DNA of 64,000 bases from Heterodera schachtii (GCA_023374025.1 SIJG01000035.1:310001-374000); one strand, 5' to 3'. Shown: positions 20,933 through 31,613, counted from the stretch's first letter. Numbers and translations are program-made. Notes: generated from the sequence alone by a model not told the origin.

Positions 20933-23697
20933 TGTTATGTTCAATGGTGAACACAACGAATAATAAAAATAGTTTATTTGTCGGAGACAAAATAATAAAT
21001 AATAAAATTGGTGTGTCGATGGATGAATAATAAATGACTGAGCGGAATACGGAATGAATATGGAGTAAGACCAGGAAAGAGGGAAAGTAATGGGTATTTA
21101 TGGACGATGCTGAGAGATGAGTATTGACACGAAAATGGGTACGGTAAATGGCGTACATTTGAATATTGAGTGATATACACAACACCTCCCCCTTTAAGTT
21201 TTTGAATGTAATGAGAAAAAATGGGGTTGGTGAGTGGACCAGTCAATTTTTGTAACCGTATCGTGTTTTTGATGTGTCCATGTCGAGCAGTTTTGGTGGT
21301 CGGCGGTTGCGATTCGACCGTCTGACTTCGTTCTGATTGTGCTCATCTTGGACGTTTGGAACCGGTTGCTCTTCAGGTTGTTCGTCCGCGAAACGCACGC
21401 GACGCTGATGCTGTGGAGTGTTGGGTTCGGTCTCGGGTTCTTGGTGAACAATTTGATGATGTTGTTGATGATGTGAACCTTGAGACTGTTGGGGAATTGG
21501 GAAAAAATGACGCATTTGGTTGGTATGTCTACGCACAACGGCGTTTAAGATTGGAACTTGAACTTTCCAAACCACACCTGCGCCTTCAACAACTTTACCC
21601 TGCAACCACATGCTTTTGTTGTACCGATAGTTGAGTACCAGCACGTTGTCTCCAATCGCGAAAGTTCGACGGCGAACTTCATTTTGGCGATTGAACTGTT
21701 TTGGCATGTTGTCGTTGCTGTGTTTGGTGTTGTTTGATGGGTGTGAAAAGTTGCTGAGAGTGGTGGCAATGGGACGTTGAAGTGCCGCTTCGAACGCCTT
21801 GATCCATGGAAGACCAAACAAGTTCATTGCCCCTTTTGGTGCGACATGGCACTCTAATTGAAGTGTGACACCTTGGTATGTGACTGAACAAATGAAAGAT
21901 CCGGAGATTTCGAAAAAGTGCCCCGAATATGATTTGGCTTTGGAAATGCCCTTTTTGAGTTTGGGGCTGCCTAACTGTTCCCATAATGCTTGCTGAATGA
22001 CGGCCAAACGTGATCCAGAGTCGGCCATCAGTGATGCCTTGCTGCCATTGAGTTGACAGTCGATCATGATCCAATCCGAAATGTCGTCTCCGATGTTGAA
22101 GATGGACATTGTGGCATGGTTGTGATGTGAATTGGACTTGGATGATGACGATGGCAAACGGCATTTTGATTGATGGTGGCCACGACGATTGCAGTTTGAG
22201 CAGATCGGTGCCTTTGGACAGTCGCTGACCCAGTGCATTTGATTGCAGAAACGGCATGGCGACGGTGGTTGTTGCGGTTTGCGCTGAAATTGGGATGCTC
22301 GTTGATTGTTGCTGGTGGTGGTCGTCGTCTTGGACGAGCTTTGCGACACACTCCGATTTTGCTGTCGTTGATCCCTTAATTTTTGGGGTTTTAGAGTGAT
22401 CGAATTGGCCACATGAGTTGAATGTGCCAATGCGTTGGAAGTGTTGCGAAGAGAGAGAAACGCGCGGCACTCTTCTGTGAGCTTCTCGAATGAAATTGCT
22501 TCCGGCGGTGTCTTCTTCTTCGCTTCCTCCAAAAGTCGCAAACAGCGCTCACGGAGTTCTCGATCAGTGTCCGAAAGTCCCGTGAGGAAGATCAGTGCCT
22601 TGATTTCGTCCTTGGTCAGATCCATTTGTGATCGCTCGCACATTGCGTTGACCTGGCTGGCGAAATCTAATGGGGATTGTGAAATTGATTTTGTGAGCTG
22701 AAAACATCCGAATCGACGGGTGAAAATGGATTTTGTTTCACCAAACATAGCCTTGAGCTTGTCGATCGTCTGCGCCAGCGTGAAGTCAGTGGGCTTGCTT
22801 GGAAGCACACTTTCGGCATAGCGGTTGTACTCCTCCGATCCGAGCTTGCCGAGCAGGAGCCGAACTTGCATCTGATCGGGGAGGTCCTTCCCATCAACTT
22901 GGATAAAAGGCCCATAACGGTCGAGCCAATTTTGAAATGTTGAATCCATTTCTGGATTGAATGAAAATTCACCAAGTTGGGAATTAATGGTGGAATAAAT
23001 TGTCGAATGATTGGGAACATTGGGATTTGGTTGGGCATTTTGAAGCAAATTTTGAAATGCTTGAGTTTGTTGGTCGACTAATTGCTTTAGTATTTGAGCA
23101 AAGTCAACTGCCATTTTAGTCAGAAAATGAATTCAATTGGAGCAATGATTTTGATGAGTGGTGAATTTGAAAGCGGTCGCAATGACTTACACTTTCACAA
23201 ATGTGTCTTTCCTTAAAACAGTGCACTCAGAGGCTTTTTACGGCGTAAGTGTTGCAGTAAGGCTTCTCGGCTTGCTTGGCGTTCAGCGGGCTATGATTTT
23301 GCCTTGACGTTTCAAGCCGATGTGTTACGGGGTGGGCAAAGGTCGAAATTGATGAAAATGGTGAATTGGTGAAGTGCCGACCGATGCGAGCTGCTGACAA
23401 CCAACCTCGCAAAAGCCAAAATGAATGATGAATGAATAAAATAAAAAGAAATTTGAGAATGCTCCAATCGAATTGATGACAATTTAGCCAAAGTTGATTT
23501 GCGCCAAATGCTAGGCGCAAGATGATGAACAAAAATAAATCACTACGCTGACTGCGCCAAAAATGTTATGTTCAATGGTGAACACAACGAATAATAAAAA
23601 TAGTTTATTTGTCGGAGGCAAAATAATAAATAATAAAATTGGTGTGTCGGTGGATGAATAATAAATGACTGAGCGGAATACGGAATGAATATGGGGA
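20933..23697 (-). mobile_element. Internally deleted Ty3/gypsy-type LTR retroelement
   Basis: The element lies on the minus strand. The 3' LTR is 20933-21184 (252 bp, TGTTATG...ACACAACA as read on the plus strand), next to a polypurine tract (plus strand CCTCCCCCTTTAAG, 21185-21198). The 5' LTR is 23564-23697 and retains only about half. The sequence next to it (TGGCGCAGTCAGCG on the minus strand, near 23561-23548) resembles a tRNA-Ser-type primer binding site. The LTRs are nearly identical where they overlap, so insertion was fairly recent. The single long ORF lacks reverse transcriptase. Confidence 0.85.
21243..23114 (-). CDS. Gag-protease ORF fused to an integrase C-terminal domain
   Basis: A 623-residue ORF. 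Residues about 40-210 form a gypsy-type capsid region (FQNWLDRYGPFIQVDGK, RFGCFQLTKS, LRERCLRLLEE). About 270-310 hold two zinc knuckles (CRFCNQMHWVSDC and CSNCNRRGHHQSKC; the first has one residue fewer than standard). About 335-445 is a retropepsin-like protease with active-site DSG (LMADSGSRLAVI) and a conserved GLPWI near its end. The ORF then passes directly into an integrase C-terminal module (RRRTFAIGDNVLVLNYR, then RRHTNQMRHF) and a basic tail. Reverse transcriptase, RNase H and the integrase core are absent, so the element could only move in trans. The reading frame is intact across the internal deletion. Confidence 0.85.
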   Translation of the reverse strand: MAVDFAQILKQLVDQQTQAFQNLLQNAQPNPNVPNHSTIYSTINSQLGEFSFNPEMDSTFQNWLDRYGPFIQVDGKDLPDQMQVRLLLGKLGSEEYNRYAESVLPSKPTDFTLAQTIDKLKAMFGETKSIFTRRFGCFQLTKSISQSPLDFASQVNAMCERSQMDLTKDEIKALIFLTGLSDTDRELRERCLRLLEEAKKKTPPEAISFEKLTEECRAFLSLRNTSNALAHSTHVANSITLKPQKLRDQRQQNRSVSQSSSKTTTTTSNNQRASQFQRKPQQPPSPCRFCNQMHWVSDCPKAPICSNCNRRGHHQSKCRLPSSSSKSNSHHNHATMSIFNIGDDISDWIMIDCQLNGSKASLMADSGSRLAVIQQALWEQLGSPKLKKGISKAKSYSGHFFEISGSFICSVTYQGVTLQLECHVAPKGAMNLFGLPWIKAFEAALQRPIATTLSNFSHPSNNTKHSNDNMPKQFNRQNEVRRRTFAIGDNVLVLNYRYNKSMWLQGKVVEGAGVVWKVQVPILNAVVRRHTNQMRHFFPIPQQSQGSHHQQHHQIVHQEPETEPNTPQHQRRVRFADEQPEEQPVPNVQDEHNQNEVRRSNRNRRPPKLLDMDTSKTRYGYKN

Positions 23698-23764
23698 GCG
23701 TGTTCAGGAAGACACGGAAGCCACCACAAAAATGCATTTCTAAAAATTTTAAATATTTATTTAG

Positions 23765-24592
23765 GAGTCAGAAAAAAGAAATGAAATGGAAATTTTGAAT
23801 AAGTTCAATTTGATGAAAACGGAATTGCGAAAAGAAAGTGTTTATAAAAATTTGACAATTTTTCAATTTGAATGCGAAATTGCTAAAAAGTTGGGCACAA
23901 ATCGAACCAAAATTTATAAATTGAAGAAAAATTGGGACAAAAAAGAGAGAAGAGAACGGAGGAAAGTGAAGAAAAAAATGGAACTGATCAGAAAATTTGA
24001 TCAATTGAAAAAAGAAAAAATTTGTGGGCCTAAATATAAAGAAAAGGAAAGGACTAAAATTGAAGAAGAAATTGCTAATGAATTTGGAATTAAGCGTAAT
24101 AAAATTTACAAATGGAACAAGGAATTTGGTAAGAAACAAAGACAAATTTTAATCATTGTCTTATTTTAAGGTTTATTAAATGGAATATCAAATCAGCAAA
24201 AACAGGAAAAAATTGAACAATTTGAAAAAGTGAGAGAAGAATTTACAAAGAAATTCAATTTGAAAACGAATTGGAAAATTGATGAAAAAATTGCAAAAAA
24301 AATTGGTGTTACATTAAGAACAATTTATCGATGGAAGAGAAAAATCGATTTAACCACTCGTAATATTTTAATAACTAATTTATTTTTATTCTTATAAAAT
24401 AAATTTGCCTTTCTTTAAGGAGAAAGAAAATCTTACTCGGATGCTGAAAAATTGGAATATGTGAAAGAAAGCGAAGAGATGAAAAAAAGAAACCCAATGA
24501 TACCTGAGAGAAAAATTGCCGAAAAATTGGGCATTTCAAATACCAGCTTACATCGATGGACGAAGGAATTTGGCACCGAATCGATTGGTTAG
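23765..24592 (+). pseudogene. C4: HTH-family copy lacking exon 1
   Basis: Exon 2 (23765-24128), exon 3 (24171-24359) and exon 4 (24420-24592) are open and in phase. About 60 nt of intron 1 survive, then the sequence abuts the truncated gypsy LTR, so the signal-peptide exon was lost. Exon 2 carries a compensated double indel: one base lost near 23928 and two near 23976, so the segment between units A and B reads NWDKKERRERRKVKKK instead of the usual linker. The recognition helices are TNRTKIYKLKK (A, altered at its end), IKRNKIYKWNKEFG (B), VTLRTIYRWKRKID (C) and ISNTSLHRWTKEFG (D). The copy cannot be secreted as it stands unless a distant exon supplies a start. Confidence 0.85.
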
Positions 24593-24599
24593 TTTTGGC

Positions 24600-25009
24600 A
24601 AATGTAATTTTATCCGGTCCAATTTGAAATTAGTGAAAAAAATAGCATAAAAATTTGGGCGTAAATTGAGAACAATTAAAGGCGGACGAGAACACTCGGT
24701 TTAACCAATCTTAATATTTTTAATTATCCAAATTAATGAAATTTTATTTATTAATTTTTAATTATTTGAGTTTATTAAGAAAAGTTCCAAATTTACACGG
24801 AATCTGATAAATTGGAATATGTGAAAGAAAGCGAAGAGATGAAAAAAAGAAACCCAATGATAAGTGAGAGAAAAATTGCCGAAAAATTAGGCATCCCAAA
24901 TACCAGCTTACATCGATGGAAGAAGAAAGTTGGCAAAAAAAAAAATCGAATTAGGTCACAATTAGGGAATAGATTTTCAATCGTTTGTTTGTTTTTCGGT
25001 CATAATTAG
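24600..25009 (+). pseudogene. C4b: tandem duplicate of exons 3 and 4
   Basis: Downstream of C4 a degenerate exon 3 (24630-24715) and a well-preserved unit-D exon (from about 24780, KLGIPNTSLHRWKKKVG) follow. The exon reads through to TAA at 25009 with a new tail (KKKNRIRSQLGNRFS). The same arrangement, inverted, lies downstream of C10 at about 39910-40250, so the exon duplication predates the inverted segmental duplication. Confidence 0.75.
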
Positions 25010-25559
25010 TGCTGTGAGTGTTTTTCATTATTCATTTTGTTTCTGCAGTTTTCTTTCGATGGTAAATACGTTTTAGTCAACAAAAGCCCGTGAAATTTAT
25101 TAAAATATAGTCGAATAGAGATAAACATTTTTGAAACAAAATGATTCATTTCATCCATCATTTCTGGCAAAATTTTTGGCCCGCTTAATTATTCCATTTA
25201 ATTCTTTCTCGTAAGAAAGGAGAAATTTTCGTTTCGACAGCATTTATTTCTGTATATATTCAAAAGGAAATTAAATTAAATTAAAATATTTAGAATGAGG
25301 GTTTTAGCGAAAAATATAAGAATTGCAGAAAAATTACGAATATTATGCCAAATTTTCTTAATTTAAAAAAAAATAATGTAATTTTGTCCCTTTTTATCAA
25401 AAGACCACAAAAATCCTCAAATTTCTCAAAGGAACACAAAAATAATAATTAGTGAATGCTTTTCAATATTTCATTTTGTTTCTGCGGCTTTCTTTCGATG
25501 ATAAATGCAGGAAAACCTCTTTAGTCCGGAAACTCTTAACTTTAACGCCACTATGGAAA

Positions 25560-25760
25560 TGTAAGGTGCCGGGTCGTTACTCAAAAACCATCAAATGGAA
25601 ATTTCTGACAGAAAATTCTTCATAACTTCGCCCAAAATCTACCAAATTTTAAATTTTCATATCATTCGATAGCCCTAAATGTTTTCTATTATCCTGCAAA
25701 ATGTCAAAAAAATTGGTTATGTTTCAATAGCACCAAATTTAACACTTGTTATTTTTGCCG
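25560..25760. mobile_element. Half of a GGTGCCGGGTCGTTA foldback MITE
   Basis: It starts AAGGTGCCGGGTCGTTACTC followed by ACCATCAAATGG and continues with ATATCATTCGATAGC. The same order of words forms the arms of the complete foldback at 28640-29035. Partial members lie at 33118-33235 and 43735-43980. Positions 25010-25560 and 25760-26040 otherwise hold only AT-rich sequence. Confidence 0.6.
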
Positions 25761-26040
25761 ACCCATAAAGAAACAAATAAAAACATGCTCAGAAATTTCA
25801 GAAAAAAAATAGGTTAGCAAAAAAATTCGAGCAATAAAAAGAACTGATTCGAGCGTTACTAAGGCGCGTTTTAAAAAAAATTTAAACTTTTTTCGAGGGA
25901 TAAGAATTTTTTCATCAACTGATTCATCTATTTCATTTTCGGAATTAAATAAAATTATTTTTCAACATTTATAAAAAGAAAAATTTAATAAGATTTTTGT
26001 ATTTAAAATAATTATTCAGAAATTAAATGGTGTTAATTGA

Positions 26041-26236
26041 TTTCTTAATTTTCTATAACGAAAAAGTCATGTATAAAATTATAATCAATGTGCTAAGATA
26101 AAAGTAAAATATTGATGTAATTTTTGGTGGGGGGGGGGGGGGAATTAAAAAAAATGAATATTTTTAAACAATATCTGTTAAATCACATAATTAATATATG
26201 CAGGATATTTACTTTTGAAAATATTTAACGTAAAAA
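26041..26236 (+). promoter_or_regulatory. Class I family promoter block upstream of C5
   Basis: It carries the same ordered words as the C3 block, with a 14-16 base G run at about 26128-26142 after TTTTTGGTGG, AATTAAAAAA, AATATCTGTTAAATCACAT and an A/T stretch up to the ATG at 26237. The G run sits about 95-110 bp before the start codon in both copies. Confidence 0.55.
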
Positions 26237-27614
26237 ATGCTGCAAATTAATTTGATGGTTATTTTTTTCTTATTTCTAATCGTTTTAATTTTAATTGATG
26301 GAATTGATGAAGATTTTTTTGATGATTTGTGGAAAAACCTAAAGCCATCGCCCTCAAAAAATATCAAAAAACAAAAATTCAGAGAAATTAATGCCATAAA
26401 GGAAGAAATAGTTGTTAAAAATGAAAATGATGAAAAAGGAAATGCCAATAAAATAATGATAAAGTCCGAAAATTACAATGAAAAAGATATGGAAGACACA
26501 AAGCCAAAAATATTGCAAAAAATTAAAAATGAAAAAACATTTGACGAGCAAAATAAGAATTTAAAAATCAAAATAAAAATGCCAAAAATTGAAATGGACA
26601 AATTGAGCGAAGAATCATTTGAAAATGCGTTTGATGAGCAAGCTGATCAGAATGTTTCTTCTTCTGATCATAACGATTCTGCTGACAATGATATGGTAAT
26701 TCAACAATCCTGGAAAAAATTATTTAAAATTATTTGGGTTCTAAGTTTTGAATTTCTTAAAATTTAATGATTTAATTAGGAGTATGAAACAAGAAATGAA
26801 ATGGAAATTTTGAACAAATTTAACCTGATGAAGAAGGAATTACGAAAAGAAAATTTTTATAAAAATTTGACAAATGTTCAATTTGAAAGAGAAATTGCAA
26901 AAAAGTTGGGCACAAATCGAAACAAAATTTATAAATTGAAGAAAAAATTGGGACAAAAAAGAGTGAAGACGGAGGAAAGTGAAGAAACAAAAATGGAAGT
27001 GATCAGAAAATTTGATCAATTGAGAAAAGAAAAATTTTTGGGTTTAAATATGACGAGAAAAAAGGAAATAAAATTGAATGTGAAATTGCTAAAGAATTGG
27101 GAATTAATCGGAAGAAAATTTACAAATGGAAGAAGCAACTTGGTAAGGAAACAAATGGAAAAACCGAATTTTAATCTTTGTCTCATTTTAAGGTATAACA
27201 ATGAAATTTTCGCTTTCAAACGAACAAAAGCTTGAAAAAATTAAACAATTTGAAAGAGTGAAAGAAGAATTTTCAAAAAAATTCAATTTGAAACCCAATT
27301 GGAAAGTTAAAACAAAAATTGCAATAAAATTGGGTGTTGTGTTGGAAACAATTTATAGATGGAAGATGAATTTCGGTTTAATCACTCGTAAATTTTTAAT
27401 TTTATTAAATTATAAAAAAATTAATTTCTTTTTGTTTTTAGGAGAAAGAAAACGTTACTCGGATGCTGAAAAATTGGAATATCTAAAAAGAAGTGAGAAA
27501 ATGAAAACAAGAAACCCAATAATAAGTGAGAGAAAAATTGCCGAAAATTTTGGTATCGACAGACAGAATTTAAGACGATGGACGAAGAAATTCGGCACCA
27601 AATCGATTCATTAG
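26237..27614 (+). pseudogene. C5: nearly intact secreted four-HTH protein gene
   Basis: Exon 1 (26237-26695) encodes a signal peptide (MLQINLMVIFFLFLIVLILI), DEDFFDDLWKNLKPS, a Lys/Glu spacer and an acidic tail (ADQNVSSSDHNDSADNDM). Exon 2 (26780-27142) encodes unit A (KKLGTNRNKIYKLKKKLG) but one A is missing near 27030, so unit B is out of frame. Exon 3 (27193-27387) gives unit C (KLGVVLETIYRWKMNFG) and exon 4 (27442-27614) unit D (NFGIDRQNLRRWTKKFG), ending SIH and TAG. All splice sites match the family. The only lesion is a one-base deletion in a homopolymer, which could be an assembly error. If so, this is a complete gene of about 380 residues. Confidence 0.85.
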
Positions 27615-27652
27615 CTATGGTCAAATATATTTTATCCTCTGACAAATGGGTA

Positions 27653-28380
27653 AACTTCACCGTGCTGAGCCGAACCGAAAATAGTCTCAGTGTGGGCGAA
27701 CCGAAAAATAATCTCAGTGTGGGCGAACCGAAAATAGTCTCAGTGTCAATAAAAATATTTAAATTTAATACAATTCGGTATCGAAAAATAATAAATTTAA
27801 TTAGACGATTATTTAAAAAAATAAACTAAAAAAGAATATTATAAAAGCATTCCATCTCCGACCAAAAAAAATTATATTGAAATGAAAATTTTCATTTTAA
27901 ATCAAATTAGACAATTAAGCTTACTAGAGGATTTTCAAATCTACTAATTTTCTTCAGAAATTTCACCCAATATTTGCGTAAATTAAGACCTTCATTCATT
28001 TCTCCACAAATTTCATGCAGTTTTTCCCATAATTTTCCTTCATCCCTATTCTTTTTTACACTAATGTTACAATTCAAAAATTATTCTACATTATTAATGG
28101 TACAAAAGCTAGCATTTATTTTGAGCAGAATTTTTGAAGAAAAACACATTGAAGAAAGTTGAACCTCGCAATTACATTATTTTTTAATTTTAAAATTTAA
28201 CATTATTATATTTCAATTAAAAATATTTCTTTAAAGTAATTAAATTTAAATATTTTTATTGACACTGAGACTATTTGCGGTTCGCCCACACTGAGATTAT
28301 TTTTCGGTTCGCCCCTACTGAGCCATTTTCGGTTCGCCCACACTGAGACTATTTTCGGTTCGACCTAGCACCAACTTCAC
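27653..28380. mobile_element. Foldback MITE with GAACCGAAAATAGTCTCAG arrays and 8-bp TSD
   Basis: The element spans 27661-28372 (712 bp). The direct repeat AACTTCAC at 27653-27660 and 28373-28380 is a perfect target duplication. The uninterrupted site is recognisable because C9 has the equivalent 3' flank at about 35095-35125. The termini are inverted arrays of about 28-bp units (CAGTGTGGGCGAACCG), at 27663-27745 and 28260-28365. There is no ORF. Confidence 0.88.
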
Positions 28381-28539
28381 TATGTAGAGAAAATCAGTGT
28401 AATATTTCCTTGTTTCTTTTTTCTTTGTAATTTCTCTCACTTTGGCGTACTATCTCTTCATTTTTAGCTGATCAAAGGCAACAGCGTTTACCTCGCTTTA
28501 CAAAATTCCTTTTTTTTTTTAACTTTTATAAAAAATTAC

Positions 28540-28605
28540 ATCTATTTGGCTTTAAAAAAAATTCACGGTTCACGGGTTTTTTCAGTCACGGCACACCTCT
28601 AGTGT
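28540..28605. mobile_element. hAT-type end fragment (CACGGCACACCTCTA)
   Basis: The words TTCACGGTTCACGGG and GTCACGGCACACCTCTA match the right ends of the longer copies at 42260-42370 and 42680-42793. The inverse TAGAGGTGTGCC resembles hAT termini. Only this end is present here. Confidence 0.5.
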
Positions 28606-28624
28606 AATGTGACTAAACAAATTG

Positions 28625-29040
28625 TGAGGCACAGAGACGAAAGGTGCGGAGTCATTATTTAAAATACCATCATTATGATTTGATGAAAAATTATTTATAA
28701 CTTAGCTCAAACGCAACCAAATTTTTAATTTTTGATATCATTCGATAGCTCTAAGTGTTCTCTATCAGTCTACAAAATTTCAAAAAATTTCATTAAGTTT
28801 CAAAAGAGTTAGGACCAAAGATGCTCGAAAAACAAGTTTTTTTGAGTTCCTCTAGCCATAACTTTTTTGAAACTTAATGAAATTTTTTGAAATTTTGTAG
28901 ACTGATAGAGAACACTTAGTGCTATCGAATGATATCAAAAATTAAAAATTTGGTTGCTTTTGAGCTAAGTTATAAATAATTTTCATCAAATCATAATGAT
29001 GGTTTTTTAAGTAACGACATAGCACCGAGACGAAACATGA
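28625..29040. mobile_element. Complete foldback MITE, arms of about 190 bp
   Basis: The left arm (28640-28825) and right arm (28850-29035) are near-perfect inverses, sharing ATCATTATGATTTGATGA, CATTCGATAGC and CTGATAGAGAACACTTAG-type words, with a loop of about 25-35 bp. The outer words GTGCGGAGTC and GACATAGCACC are degraded forms of GGTGCCGGGTCGTTA. There is no coding potential. RNA from it would fold into one long hairpin. Confidence 0.85.
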
Positions 29041-29595
29041 TTAGAAGCGATCATCGATCACTTTTTAAAATGAACTGCTGGACAATGAAGGCATTTAAAA
29101 TTAAAATCACCGAGTCATAAAATCTCACTTCAGTTTTTCTTTTGTAAGATGTTCCAACAAAAAAATCGTTAAAACTTCATCCAAATTAATCAATTCTCTA
29201 TCAACTTTTCTTCGCTTAAACAAACAATCATTGATTTCCAATATCTTTATTCAATTCATTTGAGTCACTAATTTGGTCAAACTGCTTTTTTAGGGAGCAT
29301 TTAACACTTTTATTCAATTCTTCGCTTTTTTCGGTAGCTTTTAACTCGTCATTTCTTTGTGTATTTGTTCAAATGGAAGAATAATCGGCAATCGTAAAGA
29401 ATGGGGGTCCCAAATTTAAAATCATATTTTTTTAATTTAGCTCAAAATGAGTATTTGGGGGTTTTCGAGAGTGCTGATTATGAATCTGAACTCGAATTTG
29501 CCCAATTCCGAATCCCGGACCCGAATCTTGGAAAAAATTATTTAAAAATTCATTGGAATAAAGTTTCCGTTTTTAAAAATTTTAATGATTATTAG

Positions 29596-30457
29596 GAGTC
29601 AGAAAAGAGAAACAAAATGGAAATTGATATTTTGAATAAATTCAAATTGATGAAAAAGGAATTGAGAAAAAAAAATATTCATAAAAATCTAATTGCAGAA
29701 AAATTGGGCACAAGTCGCTGGAAAATTAATAAATTGAAGCAAAAATTAGGACAAAAAAGAGAGAGAACGGAGGAAAATGAAGAAACAAAAATGGAATTGA
29801 TCAGAAAATTTGATCAATTTAGAAAAGAAAAAATTTATGGCTTTAAATATGACGAGAAAAAAAGAAAATAAAATTGAACATCAAATTGCAAATGAATTGG
29901 GAATTAATCGGAAGAAAATTTACAAATGGAAGAAGGAATTTGGTAAGAGATTAATGGCATAATTAAATTTTGCTCATTATTGTCTCATTTTAAGGTTTAA
30001 TAAAGAAAATTTCAACTCAACAAAAAATTGAAAAAATTAAACAATTTGAAAAAGTGAAAAAAGAATTTAAAAAAAAATTCAATTTAAAAACGACATGGAA
30101 AATTAAAGAAAAAATAGCGGAAAAAATAGGTGCTCGATTGAATACAATTTGTCTTTGGAAGAGAAAATTAAACTTGATACCCCGTAAATTTTATTTAACT
30201 TTATATTTTTATTTAATTAAATTTATAAATTGAAGAAAAAATAAGAGGAATTTCGGTTTCATCACTCGTAACATTTTAATAATTATCTTTATTTAAAAAT
30301 TAATTTATTTTAATTTTATTTTAAGGAAAGGCTAAAAGTTACACGGATGCTGAGAAATTGGAATACCTGAAAAGAAGTGAGGAAATGAAAATAAAAAATC
30401 CAATGATAAGTGAGAAAAAAATTGCCGAAAAATTGGGCATTTCAAATGGCAATTTAC
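29596..30457 (+). pseudogene. C6: HTH-family copy, truncated at both ends
   Basis: Exon 2 (29596-29942), exon 3 (29995-30183) and part of exon 4 (30326 to about 30457). Exon 1 is gone: intron 1 sequence begins near 29529, preceded by unrelated DNA with a short frame at 29401. Unit A differs from all others in its recognition helix (KLGTSRWKINKLKQKLG). One extra A near 29868 shifts the frame in unit B. Unit C reads KIGARLNTICLWKRKLN and ends in the CCCC donor shared with C3. Exon 4 breaks off inside the recognition helix (LGISNGNL) and joins 3'-flank sequence (TTTCTCTCACCTTGG), a deletion of the last third of the unit. Confidence 0.85.
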
Positions 30458-31272
30458 TTTCTCTCACCTTGGTGTACTATCTCTTTATTTAAATTGATAA
30501 AAGCAGCATTTTTTATTTTGCTCCTTATCCATTTTCTATTTTTTAAAATACATTTTGCATATATTGAGTTTGAACAATCGATTTCCAAACTAGTGTGAAA
30601 TTGATTGGGCTGGGGAATGGGTAGAAGATAATCATGATCATTCAATGGAATCTTCTGTTCACGTCGTAGAACATCAATGAAATGCCACAAAGATGGATGA
30701 CGACAATTGAACGCGCCCTGCAAACGGTGGTGTTCCGCTTCTGCGTTATTGTTCGTCCTCGCATCTCCATCCAATGTCCGTTGGTAGACGTTGCATGGTC
30801 CGGGCGGAACAATGGTTGCGACCATGTGCCATTGGGACGAAAATTATTCTAAAATTGAAAATAAATTTTCTGACCAATCAATGAGGTCGAAAAGCCACCT
30901 AATTTCCAAATTCGTGCCAAATGCTGTCACTGCATTCTTGATATCACAAAGTGGAATGAATATGACATGTGAGCATCCGAACACTCAAAGCAAACAACGG
31001 ATCGGCACAATAACGCTTAAATTATCCGAAATTAAAATAAATAAAGAAAAATACCGGTCATAAGCGTTGCTTTTCATTTTCTTTTGCAAATTCCGTACAA
31101 AATGAAAAAAAGCAAAACCGGATCTGGCACCCGGAAAAAATTGCCGAAACGGCATTTGACATAGCCATTTCAAAATCCACGGAAAAAGAAATGGGAGCAA
31201 AATTTGGCCACGTAGCACGCAAAAGTGTGAACACTTCACTTGTTGTTTTTTTGTTGCAATTTTTGAAGCCAT
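30454..31272 (-). pseudogene. MULE transposase C-terminal fragment
   Basis: A minus-strand frame contains PGPCNVYQRTLDGDARTNNN, then AEAEHHRLQGAFNCRHPSLW and HFIDVLRREQ. This is the C-terminal RTNN-x-E...HPSLW...EQ signature of Mutator-like transposases. Upstream (30985-30840 on the minus strand) IPLCDIKNAVTAFGTN matches the preceding helical part of the same family, with a stop between them. Farther upstream, to 31272, only degraded sequence is found. The fragment replaced the 3' end of C6. Confidence 0.75.
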
Positions 31273-31397
31273 ATTCGATGAAATTGATTACCTAACTAAA
31301 CACATTTGAAAAGAGGTAATTTATTTATTGTTTTTTGATATTTAATAAAATGTTTTTTATTTATTTTTTTTGGTTTTAACAAGTTTTTGAATTTAAA

Positions 31398-31512
31398 AAA
31401 TTTTTGCTTGGCGCCCAAACGAGCGCGCCCAAACGTGAGCGCCCAAACGTGAGCGCCCAAACGTGAGCGCCCAAACGTGAGCGCCCAAACGTGCGCGCCC
31501 AAACGCAGTGGA
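31398..31512. repeat. Minisatellite GCGCCCAAACGTGA, probable MULE terminal array
   Basis: Six to seven units of about 14-16 bp (GAGCGCCCAAACGT) run between 31408 and 31505. The array sits upstream of the transposase fragment in its transcription sense, exactly where the terminal array of the MULE at 18805 lies. The opposite terminus is missing. Confidence 0.75.
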
Positions 31513-31613
31513 CCCTGAAATTTTATATAAATGAGCGAATTAGCGGTTTTTTATGTTTTAATTTGTTACTGAAATGTATGAACGAGCTGGGGAAGCTTTT
31601 GAGGAAAAAACTA

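Larger units (their letters stand above)
23765..25455. repeat. Inverted segmental duplication, arm A
   Basis: C4, C4b and about 450 bp of 3' flank match 39423-41122 in inverted orientation. This includes the non-coding run GGCCCGCTTAATTATTCC (25180-25197) and the words near 25420-25450 (CTCAAATTTCTCAAAG). The arms diverge by scattered substitutions and small indels. Confidence 0.8.
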
